From a bacterium (GTDB taxonomy: Bacteria > Zixibacteria > MSB-5A5 > WJJR01), in the NCBI GenBank assembly GCA_021813505.1, contig JAKAKI010000004.1, positions 1 through 39,082 on the forward strand: 39,082 nucleotides of DNA, read 5' to 3'. Below the pieces are notes generated by a model. It was not told where the DNA came from. It searched no databases and was given only the letters and a program-made list of their open reading frames with translations. This document shows positions 15,394-24,222 of the stretch, piece after piece. The translations under genes and the position numbers were made by a program. Numbering within the stretch: the stretch's first letter is position 1; each line of letters starts with the position of its first letter.

Positions 15394-16080
15394 TCACCTT
15401 TTGATGTCCCACACAAGTCGGAGAAGCGCACCGACGGTCGGCAGCATCTTCCTGTTCGGCAGCCCGAGAAGCTCCGGCGCACGAGTGTACCGCTCTGTAA
15501 TCGAGATCTCTGAGGCGAGTGACACCCGGTTAATGATCTCCGGTGTCAACAGCCCGACAGATGCACTGGCCGACACAAGGGCGTGCGTTTTGAAATCGTA
15601 CTCGAGCGGATAATTGTCGGAGAAGCCATCGACATGAATGTATCGATTTTCGCCCAGGCCGCCGACCCCGGCACCAACTGCAAATCTGGGACGCCAGCAT
15701 TCGGCGCACGATGAACTTGACGTCCATTCCACTCCGAGCTGGAGTGCTACAAACACTCGTTGAATCTCCAATTCGCCAAAGATCGTCGTTTCTGAAGTTC
15801 TAAGGCTAATGCGCTTTCGGTCGTTAGTGAATCCAGCCACGTGTAAATCGCACGAATACCCGATCGAACGCGTGGCGGAGGGGAAATAGCTGAGCCGATA
15901 CGAGTACGAGAAGACGGGTCGAATCCCATCTGCGCTGCTAAACATTGGGACGTCAGCACCACTCCCGAATGTTACTCTCCACAAGCTGCGCGTTGCGCGG
16001 GGAACCTCATTCGCCTGAGCATACATTGCCACAGTTGGCACCAAGGCCAATACAACAACAAGCCACCATCTCCGATTCAA
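15394..16080 (-). CDS. Exported protein, probably an outer-membrane beta-barrel, unknown function
   Basis: The 228-residue protein has a signal peptide (NRRWWLVVVLALVPTVAMYAQA, about 23 residues, with a likely cut after AQA). The mature part has alternating strand-like segments with Ser/Thr/Gly/aromatic residues (FSYSYRLSYFP, FAVGAGVGG, LVSASASVGLL) and ends in LLRLVWDIKR, so an OmpW/porin-like small barrel is plausible. Two Cys lie in SSCAECWRP. I do not recognise a named family. The start is TTG, supported by AGGAGG five bases upstream (16086-16091 on the plus strand). It lies downstream of two other minus-strand genes and is flanked by family VI repeats. Confidence 0.6.
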   Translation of the reverse strand: MNRRWWLVVVLALVPTVAMYAQANEVPRATRSLWRVTFGSGADVPMFSSADGIRPVFSYSYRLSYFPSATRSIGYSCDLHVAGFTNDRKRISLRTSETTIFGELEIQRVFVALQLGVEWTSSSSCAECWRPRFAVGAGVGGLGENRYIHVDGFSDNYPLEYDFKTHALVSASASVGLLTPEIINRVSLASEISITERYTRAPELLGLPNRKMLPTVGALLRLVWDIKR

Positions 16081-16195
16081 TTCCGCCTCCTGCGCTGAGT
16101 GCCCGGAATGGATGGAATAATGAACGCTACGATTCTAGGAGTCAACTATCGAGTTATGATATCTGGAGACAGAATAGGACGGATTCCTGATGGTG

Positions 16196-16216
16196 GCACG
16201 GGATCCCAGCCTGTGC
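16196..16216. repeat. Degenerate REP-like element, family VI
   Basis: GCACGGGATCCCAGCCTGTGC is a weaker version of the hairpin at 15330-15350, in the same orientation. It lies beside the terminator at 16229-16260. Confidence 0.4.
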
Positions 16217-16228
16217 CCCCCCACAAAG

Positions 16229-16260
16229 CAGAAACCCCGCCTTGGCCGACGGGGTTTCTG
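16229..16260 (-). terminator. Rho-independent terminator for the sorting-domain gene
   Basis: CAGAAACCCCG at 16229-16239 pairs with CGGGGTTTCTG at 16250-16260 (11-bp stem, 10-base loop). On the minus strand it is followed by a short T-rich run, CTTTGTG. It lies 25 bases after the stop of the gene ending at 16286. Confidence 0.75.
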
Positions 16261-16285
16261 TTAGACGTAGCTGTGATGATCTGGA

Positions 16286-17146
16286 CTACTTGAGCAGCGT
16301 CATCTTCTTGGTCGCCACGAAATTGTCCGCCTGGATCCGGTAGAAATAGATACCAGACGCAGTGACGGAACCATGGCTGTCCGTGCCATCCCACGTCACC
16401 TGATGGGTGCCCGCTTCGAGGGTACCATCGATCAGGGTCTTCACCGACTGGCCGAGCACGTTGTACACGGTCAGGGACACATGTCCCGACTGCGGCAGCG
16501 CGAAGGCGATCTCGGTGGACGGGTTGAATGGATTCGGATAGTTCTGATTCAGCGAGTACGAGCTCGGTACCGAGCCCTTGGCCGCACTCACCTGGACGAC
16601 GACCGGTTCGAATTCCGGTGTGGCCGAGGTGATCTGCGGATGTGGCTGCGACCAGTCATTGAATACCCACACCATACGATGGCGCGGGCGGTCCATGGTG
16701 GTCGCCTGGATCGTGAACGACTCAAGGTTGGGATCGGTCACTTCGAATACCAAATCGGCAATCGCGCCCTTGCCGGGCTGCATTTCGCGCTTCGACGGGT
16801 CGAAGGCCATCGGAATTAATCCGATGACGACCGTCTTGGCCGCGTTGTCGATGTTGGCGATCTTCACGTCGAAGTTGTCGATCCGTGCGTTGAACTTGAC
16901 TTCCCGCAATTCCACGCCGGCACCGGGATCGGCAAACCGCAGCGGAATATCCGCGGCAGCCAGACCCTTGGTATTCGACAGGTAGAGCGGAACGGTAATG
17001 AGCTGCGAGCCCGGATTTCCCGCGCTGGCCGCCAATGACGGCGTACCAACATTCAGAGCATCCATACTCACCGGACCCGATGCCGCCAGAGCCATCGAAG
17101 GCACTAACAGCACGATTACAGCTAGGCATTTGCCCAAACGCATCAT
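16286..17146 (-). CDS. Secreted protein with cohesin-like domain and C-terminal sorting (FlgD-like) domain
   Basis: The protein is about 286 residues. The signal peptide is MMRLGKCLAVIVLLVPSMALA. Residues about 25-165 form a beta-rich domain (PLYLSNTKGLAAADIPLRF, GAIADLVFEV) that resembles cohesin-type surface domains. The C-terminal 85 residues contain QNYPNPFNPSTEI, VYNVLGQ, TWDG and SGIYFYRI, then the KKMTLLK end. This is the type A sorting/FlgD-like Ig domain of FCB phyla, which directs export and surface anchoring in type IX secretors. The ATG at 17146 follows GGGGGTGG; ATG at 17185 is an alternative with a longer N-terminus. A consensus promoter lies upstream at 17334-17364 and a terminator follows, so it is likely monocistronic. 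Confidence 0.85.
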   Translation of the reverse strand: MMRLGKCLAVIVLLVPSMALAASGPVSMDALNVGTPSLAASAGNPGSQLITVPLYLSNTKGLAAADIPLRFADPGAGVELREVKFNARIDNFDVKIANIDNAAKTVVIGLIPMAFDPSKREMQPGKGAIADLVFEVTDPNLESFTIQATTMDRPRHRMVWVFNDWSQPHPQITSATPEFEPVVVQVSAAKGSVPSSYSLNQNYPNPFNPSTEIAFALPQSGHVSLTVYNVLGQSVKTLIDGTLEAGTHQVTWDGTDSHGSVTASGIYFYRIQADNFVATKKMTLLK

Positions 17147-17333
17147 TCTACCACCCCCGTTCGGGTTGCTGGTTTTGGTTGACATCCTGTTTCCCTGTCC
17201 CTTCCGTAAAAGATTTGCGCCAAACAAATCTCACCACGGTCAAATCCATCGCGGCGAGGGGCACAACAGGTACGGTGTTAACTCTAACCCAAGGTGTCCG
17301 CGGATCGTGAGGGCGATCCTGGTTACTGCAACA

Positions 17334-17364
17334 ATAATAAAGTGGTTGTCGTGCCGCTTGTCAA
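17334..17364 (-). promoter_or_regulatory. Sigma-70-like promoter for the sorting-domain gene
   Basis: On the minus strand TTGACA occupies 17364-17359, a perfect -35 match. The -10 candidate is TATTAT at 17339-17334 with 19-base spacing, or TTTATT with 17. The transcript would have a leader of about 180 bases before the ATG at 17146. Confidence 0.5.
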
Positions 17365-17480
17365 GTGCCAATACGGCCGAAACCTACTGCAAATCGATGC
17401 GCGATTGGGTTCGATAGTCCCTCCCATGGATTGAAGTTAAGCGCCGATCATCCATGACCGTACGCCGGTTCCGTCCTCTC

Positions 17481-17789
17481 CTAGGACGTCCATCCCAACT
17501 TGCGCCGGGCCTGAGCCGTCATGCGTTCCGGAGTCCAGGGGGGATCCCATACCACATTGACAGCCACATTCCCCACGCCTTCCAGCTCTTTGAGCTTCGC
17601 CTGCGCGTCGCGTGACATCTGCTGATGCATCGGACACCCTTGGGCGGTCAGCGTCATATCCACCGAAACATTGTTACTGGGGTCGATTCGGACATCATAG
17701 ATCAAGCCCAAATCCACGATCGAGACCATCGGTATCTCAGGATCATAGCAGCTTTGAAGCTTCTGCAGCACGATCTCCTTGGTGATCAT
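17481..17789 (-). CDS. MIP18 family (DUF59) protein, SufT/PaaD-like
   Basis: The 102-residue protein is a stand-alone MIP18/DUF59 domain. It has DPEIPMVSIVDLGLIYDV (about 17-34), the conserved Cys in LTAQGCPMHQQM, and WDPPWTPERMT. The family acts in iron-sulfur cluster assembly or maturation of Fe-S proteins (SufT, and PaaD in phenylacetate degradation). No other suf genes are nearby, so the target is unknown. The ATG at 17789 is chosen because it gives the family N-terminus and has GGGGTGG just upstream; the frame continues to 17855 without homology. It is a soluble cytosolic protein. Confidence 0.85.
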   Translation of the reverse strand: MITKEIVLQKLQSCYDPEIPMVSIVDLGLIYDVRIDPSNNVSVDMTLTAQGCPMHQQMSRDAQAKLKELEGVGNVAVNVVWDPPWTPERMTAQARRKLGWTS

Positions 17790-17948
17790 GTCCACCCCAC
17801 TTCCTGATACATGTAGTACGTTCCAGAGTTCCGGTTTATTCCCGGTTAGTTGCACATGTCAGATATTTTATATCCTGATTGCGCAACTTTCCACAATTCA
17901 TTCTGCCGACCGGCGTCTCGATGGCCCCGATGGGTTTCGTCGTAACTT

Positions 17949-20228
17949 CTACGCGGACTTATTGTTCTGCGGCTTGCCCGCAATGTACAGCAGGACAAGC
18001 GCCAGTGCCGCGAACGGAATCAACGCCCAAAGTTCACTTCCTGCCAGACCGCCCAGCCACGCCGACTTGTCCCACGCCTCATCCCAACTGAATCCCTGGA
18101 TCAACGCCTGTCCCAGTCCCGCAATCGCACCACCGGCGATAAGACCGCTGGAAAGTAGCACCCCGGGCGAGAACTCGGCTTCCTCCGCTTTAGTCTTGTT
18201 CTTCCGGTCGATGTAGTACCGGATGATACCACCGACGAAGATCGGAGTCGAAGTTGAGATCGGAAGGTAGCATCCGACCGCGAACGGCAGCGCCGATACC
18301 CCGACCAACTCCATCATCAACGCCAGGGCGATGCCAACTAATACCAAGGCCCACGGCAACTTACGGGTCAGGATGCCATCGATGATCAGACTAAAGAGGC
18401 GTGCCTTTGGCGCATCGAACTTGGTCACGGGAATCAGGCGATGGGTGATCTGGCCACTGAGGCTGACCACATATCGTCCAGGCTGAATTCCACCCATGGC
18501 GGTTTCCAAAACCAGCACCTTGGCCGGTCCGTCTACAGTCAAATAATCCGGTGCGGTTGCCGGAAGTGGACCGCCCGTGTATGCGGCATACTCGCCCCCG
18601 GACACCGCTTCGGCGCGCTCGACGTCAGTCCCGCAGACGCCAGGATCGATCAGGTAGACGATCTTGCCACTGTTGTCCACCAAGTAGCGCCCGGTGGGAA
18701 CACCGTTGGTCAGCTCCGGCACCGAGATCTTGTGGTACGACTTGCCAGCATGGTCGACGACGGGTGCATCAGGTGCCAAGGTTGCCGTGAACTGGGGATA
18801 CTGTCGTGGCGAGAAGGTCGTCTTCGACTCGTTAAGGAACAGCAGTGTCCACCCAATCACCACCGCGCTGGTGAGGACGCCAACCAGGATACCCCACTGC
18901 TGCCGGCTTGGTGTTGCCCCGACCAGGAATCCGGTCTTCAAGTCTTGCGAGATCGTCCCGCCATTCGAGGCCGCGACACAGACAATTGCAGCGGTGGTCA
19001 GCGCCATCGCCCGGAAGGAAATCCCTGTCCAGCCCACTGCCAAAAAGAGCAGGCAGGTGATCAAGAGGGTCGCCACGGTCATTCCCGAGATCGGGTTCGA
19101 TGACGATCCGATCTCGCCGGTGATCCGGCTTGAGACAGTGACAAAGAAGAATCCGAAAAGGACGATCAGAACCGCCGAGAGAAGATTGATGTTTAGAATC
19201 GGCGCCGCCCAAATCCCGAGAATCAGGGCGCCGATCCCGCCGAGCACCCACGTGATGCGGATGTCCCGCTCGGTGCGCGGAATATCCTGAACAGCGGCGC
19301 CCGAACGCGAGGCTTTGAGGGACTTCATCCCGCGTTTGAACGCGCCGACGATCGAGGGAATCGAGCGGACCAGGCTGATGATACCGCCGGTGGCGACTGC
19401 ACCGGCACCAATATAGAGAATGTACGCGTTCCGGATTTCTCCGGGGCTCATATCGCGGATCAGCTTCGACGCCGGGAAAATGATGGTCGTTGCGACGTCA
19501 CCGAACGCCTTGATGACCGGAATCAGGACGATGAACGCCAGCGCGCCCCCGGCCATCATGTTGGCGGCGGTCTTGGGGCCGATAATGTATCCCACGCCCA
19601 AAAGCGGGGGAGAGACCTCGGCCGAAATCGATGCCCCCTTGAAGAAGCTCATTGTCCAGTCGGAGGTGTCCTTCCAAAAACGGGTCACCAGATTCAGGAA
19701 AGCGTAGATGAATCCGACCCCCGCGCCGAGGAATACGGTCTTGGCGGTGGTGCCGCCCTTCTCGCCGACAATGAGCACGTCGGCACAAGCGGTCCCCTCT
19801 GGGTAGGTGAGTTTCCCATGCTCCTGCACGATCAATCCCTGGCGCAGCGGGATCATCATCAGTACGCCCAGGACGCCGCCCAGAAGCCCGACGAGCAGGA
19901 TGCGGGTAAACTCGAGATCCTGGCCCATCAGGAGCAGGGACGGCAGCGTGAACGCGATGCCCGCGGCAATCGACTCACCCGCGGACCCCACCGTTTGCAC
20001 CATGTTATTCTCAAGAATGGTGGCGCGCCCGAGTGCCCGGAAAATCGTAATACTGAGTACCGCGATGGGGATACTCGCGGAGACCGTCAGTCCCACCTTC
20101 AACGCCAGGTAGACCGATGATGCCGCAAAGCCGATCCCCAATAGGCTGCCCAGCACCAGACCCTTCAACGTGAGTTCTTTGATGGACTGTTCTGGGGCTA
20201 TGTAGGGCTTAAAATGGGTTTGACTCAT
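17949..20228 (-). CDS. OPT family oligopeptide transporter
   Basis: The 759-residue polytopic membrane protein belongs to the OPT family, proton-coupled importers of oligopeptides or metal chelates. Signature blocks are GLVLGSLLGIGFAASSVYLALKVGLTVSASIP near the N-terminus (cited in part), YPEGTACADVL, NPISGMTVATLL and NGGTISQDLKTGFLVGATP. About 14-16 hydrophobic segments are visible. Between residues about 500 and 625 there is a soluble insert with two similar stretches (ELTNGVPTGRYLVDNSGKIVYLIDP and AMGGIQPGRYVVSLSGQITHRL), which looks like an internally repeated extracytoplasmic domain. The ATG at 20228 gives the family start. It is upstream of, and in line with, the MIP18 gene 159 bases away. 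Confidence 0.93.
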   Translation of the reverse strand: MSQTHFKPYIAPEQSIKELTLKGLVLGSLLGIGFAASSVYLALKVGLTVSASIPIAVLSITIFRALGRATILENNMVQTVGSAGESIAAGIAFTLPSLLLMGQDLEFTRILLVGLLGGVLGVLMMIPLRQGLIVQEHGKLTYPEGTACADVLIVGEKGGTTAKTVFLGAGVGFIYAFLNLVTRFWKDTSDWTMSFFKGASISAEVSPPLLGVGYIIGPKTAANMMAGGALAFIVLIPVIKAFGDVATTIIFPASKLIRDMSPGEIRNAYILYIGAGAVATGGIISLVRSIPSIVGAFKRGMKSLKASRSGAAVQDIPRTERDIRITWVLGGIGALILGIWAAPILNINLLSAVLIVLFGFFFVTVSSRITGEIGSSSNPISGMTVATLLITCLLFLAVGWTGISFRAMALTTAAIVCVAASNGGTISQDLKTGFLVGATPSRQQWGILVGVLTSAVVIGWTLLFLNESKTTFSPRQYPQFTATLAPDAPVVDHAGKSYHKISVPELTNGVPTGRYLVDNSGKIVYLIDPGVCGTDVERAEAVSGGEYAAYTGGPLPATAPDYLTVDGPAKVLVLETAMGGIQPGRYVVSLSGQITHRLIPVTKFDAPKARLFSLIIDGILTRKLPWALVLVGIALALMMELVGVSALPFAVGCYLPISTSTPIFVGGIIRYYIDRKNKTKAEEAEFSPGVLLSSGLIAGGAIAGLGQALIQGFSWDEAWDKSAWLGGLAGSELWALIPFAALALVLLYIAGKPQNNKSA

Positions 20229-20309
20229 ATGCCGATAGTAAACGGGACACGGAAGTATGGCAAGCAGAAAAGTTGCCAGAGCCGGGCGGGCAAGGCCACC
20301 AGCAAAAAA

Positions 20310-20338
20310 GTAGGGTGAGCTCCGCCCACCTCTCTGCC
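20310..20338. repeat. REP-like element, family II
   Basis: GTAGGGTGAGCTCCGCCCAC followed by CTCTCTGCC is closely similar to the repeat at 3883-3911, in the same orientation. It lies in the divergent interval between the OPT and TPR lipoprotein genes. Confidence 0.6.
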
Positions 20339-20466
20339 TTGCGCCGACCCGTGACCACATCTGGTGTTCTTATTCCGTTGGTATTGGGGCCTGCTGGTGT
20401 GTATAAATGGCGCGGCACCAGTGCTGGGTTGCCGGTACCTGAGGACGAGTTCATGGCGGGGCAATA

Positions 20467-22161
20467 GTGAATACTAAAAGAGTCTGGCATTACCGTTCTA
20501 GAGTACTTCTCGCCGCAATCTTGCTGACAGCCGCCGGGTGTGCGGCCTCGAGGCCGAAAACGCCGGCGGACGGTTCGCCGGAGCAGGCGCGCTCGGGCAT
20601 TGACCCGATGGCCTATCAGTATTTCTCCATCGCCTCGATGGCCTATAGCGAAGGGGATTACCAGTCCGCCATCGCCGGCTTCGAGCGAGCCCTGCGCCTT
20701 GACCCCGATTCCCGCGAGATCCGCTTTGGCCTGGCCCAGAGCTATGCCCGGATGAATCTCCCGGACCGGGCCATTGCCCTGGCCTCAGGCATCCAGCCGC
20801 CGGACATCAAATCGCTGGATTTTCTCGGGGAATGTTACCGGAAGGTGCTGGACTACGACCGGGCACTCGAGACCTATCGCCAGCGCGTCAAACTCGACAC
20901 GACCAGTGCGGAGGCCTACTGGTATCTGTACCGGCTGGCTGCCGGCCAGGGGCACTCTGAGGAGGCGATCACCAGTCTGACTCATGCCGCGCGGCTGCGT
21001 GGCGATCCGCGCCTGTTCGTCGAGCTCGGGGAATTGTGCACCCGGACCGGCAAGCTGAATCTGGCCGCCAGCGCCTTCGAGGAATCGTTGCGGCGGGACA
21101 GCACCGCCTCCAATCGCAGCGCGTATAGCGGACTGGCGCAGACGTTTGAATCTCGCGATCTGAACGACAGCGCCAGGCTGACGTACCGCCGCGCCATCCG
21201 GAATAACCCCGGCGATGTCGTGGCGCACAAACTCCTGGTCAACCACTTCCTGGTTAACGAAATGCTCGACTCGGCCGCCGTCGAAGTCGAGCGCGTGCTG
21301 GATATGACCCCGGAGGACTCGGGGGAGAAGCTGCGCTTGGGGATGTTGTGGTACAACACCAATCGGCAGGAAAAAGCCGAGAGCCTGTTCACGCAGTTGC
21401 AGAATGACTCGGTTCAATACGTCCCCACTCTGTATCTGGGCCGGATCGCCTTCGACCACCGCGAGTACAAGAAGGCCAAGGAGTATTTCCGCAAGGCGAT
21501 CGCCGAATCCGACACGATTCCCGATGCCTGGATGTTTCTGGCCAATACGCTCCTGAACGAGGACTCGCTGGCCGCCGCCGTGGCGACCGGCATTGCGGCG
21601 GGGGAGAAAGTCAAAGACACTCGCCAGGTATGGTACTTCGTGGGGCGCGCATACGCGCGTTATGAGAAATACGACTCGGCAGTCGTCTGGTTTGAGCGAG
21701 CCTACAAACTGGATAGCAATGACACCCGGATCCAGTTTGCCCTCGCGTCCTCACTGGAGCGAAACGGCCATTTCGACCGCTCGGCCGATCTCTTCAACGA
21801 TCTTTTGCGCCATGAGCCGGACAACGCCCCGGCGCTCAATTATCTCGGCTACATGTACGCCGATAGCGGTATCCGTCTCGATGAATCACTGAAACTCATC
21901 GAGCGGGCGCTGAAACAAGAGCCCGAGAACGGAGCGTACCTCGACAGCTTTGGTTGGGCGCTATATCGCCTCGGACGGTATCAAGAAGCCGAGACGCAAC
22001 TCCGCAAGGCCATCGGGTATCTTAAAGCCGATTCCACGCTTTTTGAGCATCTCGGCGATATTCTCAGCGCGCAAGGGCGGCACGACGAAGCCCATGAGCA
22101 ATGGAATGAGGCGTTGAAGCTCAGGCCGGACGATGCCGGGCTGAAATCCAAGTTGAAGTGA
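20467..22161 (+). CDS. Tetratricopeptide-repeat lipoprotein
   Basis: The 564-residue protein starts with a lipoprotein signal peptide (hydrophobic core VLLAAILLTAAG, lipid-modified Cys25). A long array of TPR-type helical hairpins follows, about 14 repeats, with typical segments such as YQSAIAGFERALRLDP, YDRALETYRQRVKLD, YKKAKEYFRKAI and YQEAETQLRKAI. It should be anchored in the envelope and act as a protein-interaction scaffold; the partner is unknown. The start is GTG at 20467 with a G-rich stretch upstream. It is the first plus-strand gene after the minus-strand block and has no overlapping partner. Confidence 0.85.
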   Translation: MNTKRVWHYRSRVLLAAILLTAAGCAASRPKTPADGSPEQARSGIDPMAYQYFSIASMAYSEGDYQSAIAGFERALRLDPDSREIRFGLAQSYARMNLPDRAIALASGIQPPDIKSLDFLGECYRKVLDYDRALETYRQRVKLDTTSAEAYWYLYRLAAGQGHSEEAITSLTHAARLRGDPRLFVELGELCTRTGKLNLAASAFEESLRRDSTASNRSAYSGLAQTFESRDLNDSARLTYRRAIRNNPGDVVAHKLLVNHFLVNEMLDSAAVEVERVLDMTPEDSGEKLRLGMLWYNTNRQEKAESLFTQLQNDSVQYVPTLYLGRIAFDHREYKKAKEYFRKAIAESDTIPDAWMFLANTLLNEDSLAAAVATGIAAGEKVKDTRQVWYFVGRAYARYEKYDSAVVWFERAYKLDSNDTRIQFALASSLERNGHFDRSADLFNDLLRHEPDNAPALNYLGYMYADSGIRLDESLKLIERALKQEPENGAYLDSFGWALYRLGRYQEAETQLRKAIGYLKADSTLFEHLGDILSAQGRHDEAHEQWNEALKLRPDDAGLKSKLK

Positions 22162-22266
22162 CTCGAAGTCATCCGGACTCCCTAAGCCGATCCTGTGGCA
22201 CACGCCTGTGCAGCCTGCCGTGATGTACGGTCTGGCAATCGAGGCGATATTCCCCGCTCGCCGATC

Positions 22267-22294
22267 TTGACAAATTGCGGATTTCCTGTATTCT
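22267..22294 (+). promoter_or_regulatory. Sigma-70-like promoter for the dockerin/HYR gene
   Basis: TTGACA at 22267-22272 is a perfect -35 hexamer, and TATTCT at 22289-22294 follows after 16 bases. It lies about 110 bases upstream of the ATG at 22402. The leader contains a small hairpin (CCTCC...GGAGG) near 22350-22372 that could pair with ribosome-binding-type sequence. Confidence 0.5.
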
Positions 22295-22401
22295 TCAGTC
22301 AATCGGCCGGGGTGAGGGTCGAAACACATCAGAAATACAGGTCCGGGGTCTGACCTCCTGAGCAGCGGGAGGAACGAAGTTCCACAAGGAGGAGGTGGCT
22401 G

Positions 22402-23934
22402 ATGCGCGCAGGGCGACAGGTGCGACAGAGCATTATCGTGGCGGCCATGGTGGCGATAATTGCAGGTGCCGGAAGCGTGTCGGCAGTCTGGGCGGGTCAG
22501 GACGCGTGTGATTGTCCTTATGTCGGCGACGTGAATGGCGATGGCGCCAGCGATATCTTTGAGGTCGTCCTAATTCTGGGCAGTGTTTTCGACGGCGGGC
22601 CGGTATACTCGGACCCGACCTGTCCCAAGTCACGCAACGATTGGAATGCTGACGGGGTTCTCGATGTGATGGATGTCGTCGACGCCTCGGAATATATCTT
22701 TTTGGGAGGTCCGCCGGCAATCAACCCGTGCGATTGCCTCCTCAATCCTCCGCTCTGCGTGCCCGTTGTAGATCCCAATCCAGGAATGTCGGGAAACACC
22801 GTGGTTGTAGAATCCAAGACCGTGTTTGCGGGTCAGATGGGCGTGTCTGTTGGGATCAAACTGACCAATCTGGTTTCGTTGCGGCATCTCGTTGTTCCTC
22901 TGTCGGCGCGGTCTGTCTCGGCGGGCTCATTCATGAGTTCTGTCCAAATGGGATTCGGTGACCGGCTGACAGCCAGTGTGCTAACCGATGCCCGATCGCG
23001 CAATCTGTACGCCGATCCGGACGGCACCTGCAACCCAGGTGGGTTCAAAACCCCCACTTTCAACCTCCACGATGATGTGGCGTTCCCTCCGCAGGCTGTT
23101 GGGGCGTCTCCCGAGGGACTGCTGTTCGCGGTGGGGACGATTGTCGGCAACATGCACACATTGCCTCCCGGAGCGGATGCCACCGGCTCCCTCAATCTGA
23201 CGATGAGTGTCACGAGTGTGCCCGGTTCATTCGAAATCGACACAACATGCATCGATCCTGCAAATCATCTGGTATTCATCCAAAGCGGATCGTCAACGCC
23301 GCCGATCGTACCGGCCTTCACCAAAGGCGTGATCACGATCGTGACGAATCAGAGTCCTGTCGCTCAATGCCATGATGTTGTTGTGCCCGCGGGTCCCAGT
23401 TGCACAGCGGATGCCTCCGTGGACAATGGCTCGTATGATCCCGATGGCGGCAGCGTCACGCTGACTCAAACACCTCCGGGACCGTATGCGAAGGGAACCA
23501 CGCTGGTCAGTCTGATTGTCACCGATATCGTTGGAACCAGCGACACGTGCCAGGCTAACGTGACCGTCCAGGATCTTGTGCCTCCCGTGCTCTCCTGCCC
23601 CGATTCGATGCGTGTTCTCATTGGAGGTTCGGATAGCGGGGCGGTGATTACTTACTCAACAACCGCAACCGACAATTGCCCCGGTGTAACGATCACGGGC
23701 ACGCCGGTATCCGGCTCATTCTTCAGGCGCGGTCTCACTCCGGTCACTTGTATTGCCACCGACGCCGCCGGACTTGCCGATACCTGCCAATTCGTTGTTG
23801 AACTGTACACCGACTGCTTCGACCGGATGTCGGATGTCAATTGCGACGGAGTCGTTGATGTCTTCGACGTCTTACATCTGATTGACGTGGCGTTCTATCA
23901 CGCCCCCGAGGTTCCCTGTCCGGGCCCGAAGTAG
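22402..23934 (+). CDS. Secreted protein with dockerin-type repeats at both ends and HYR domains
   Basis: The 510-residue protein has a signal peptide (core IIVAAMVAIIAGAGSVSAVWA). Calcium-binding dockerin-like loops come next: DVNGDGASDIFEVV (about 48-61) and DWNADGVLDVMDVV (about 80-93). A central beta domain follows (about 125-310), then one or two HYR/Ig-like domains (QSPVAQCHDVVV to FVVELYTDC). The final dockerin-like loop is DVNCDGVVDVFDVL. Many Cys suggest disulfides and an extracytoplasmic location. A strong AGGAGG precedes the ATG. Dockerins bind cohesins, and a cohesin-like domain is present in the sorting-domain protein at 16286, but pairing is untested. A terminator follows at 23957. 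Confidence 0.8.
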   Translation: MRAGRQVRQSIIVAAMVAIIAGAGSVSAVWAGQDACDCPYVGDVNGDGASDIFEVVLILGSVFDGGPVYSDPTCPKSRNDWNADGVLDVMDVVDASEYIFLGGPPAINPCDCLLNPPLCVPVVDPNPGMSGNTVVVESKTVFAGQMGVSVGIKLTNLVSLRHLVVPLSARSVSAGSFMSSVQMGFGDRLTASVLTDARSRNLYADPDGTCNPGGFKTPTFNLHDDVAFPPQAVGASPEGLLFAVGTIVGNMHTLPPGADATGSLNLTMSVTSVPGSFEIDTTCIDPANHLVFIQSGSSTPPIVPAFTKGVITIVTNQSPVAQCHDVVVPAGPSCTADASVDNGSYDPDGGSVTLTQTPPGPYAKGTTLVSLIVTDIVGTSDTCQANVTVQDLVPPVLSCPDSMRVLIGGSDSGAVITYSTTATDNCPGVTITGTPVSGSFFRRGLTPVTCIATDAAGLADTCQFVVELYTDCFDRMSDVNCDGVVDVFDVLHLIDVAFYHAPEVPCPGPK

Positions 23935-23956
23935 AGGCTCACAGGAAGTGACTCTA

Positions 23957-23990
23957 AGCCCGCGTGGCGAGAACAGCCGCGCGGGCTTTT
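23957..23990 (+). terminator. Rho-independent terminator
   Basis: AGCCCGCG at 23957-23964 pairs with CGCGGGCT at 23980-23987, followed by TTTT. It lies 22 bases after the stop of the dockerin/HYR gene. Confidence 0.8.
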
Positions 23991-24110
23991 CATTGCCCTA
24001 AGCGCTTGCGGTCGGTAGAATGGGCAGGTGGATGGCCCGAAGCATTACGAGCAAGCCATGACTGGCTGTCGCCTGTCGCCCAGCCCGATTGCCATGGACT
24101 CAGGCTATCG

Positions 24111-24213
24111 CGGGAGGGCGAGGCTCCTGCCGAGCCTCTTTTTCGCAGTGCCCTCTTTCGAAGGATGGCTCCTCGTCAAGTTAAAGAGGCTCGGCAGGAG
24201 CCTCGCCCTCCCG
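24111..24213. repeat. Perfect inverted REP-like pair, family I
   Basis: The 31-base arms at 24111-24141 and 24183-24213 are exact reverse complements, separated by 41 bases. This is the best-preserved pair in the window, suggesting recent insertion. It sits directly upstream of the lipoprotein signal peptide and is within the open frame of that gene. Confidence 0.9.
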
Positions 24214-24222
24214 CGCAGAGAC

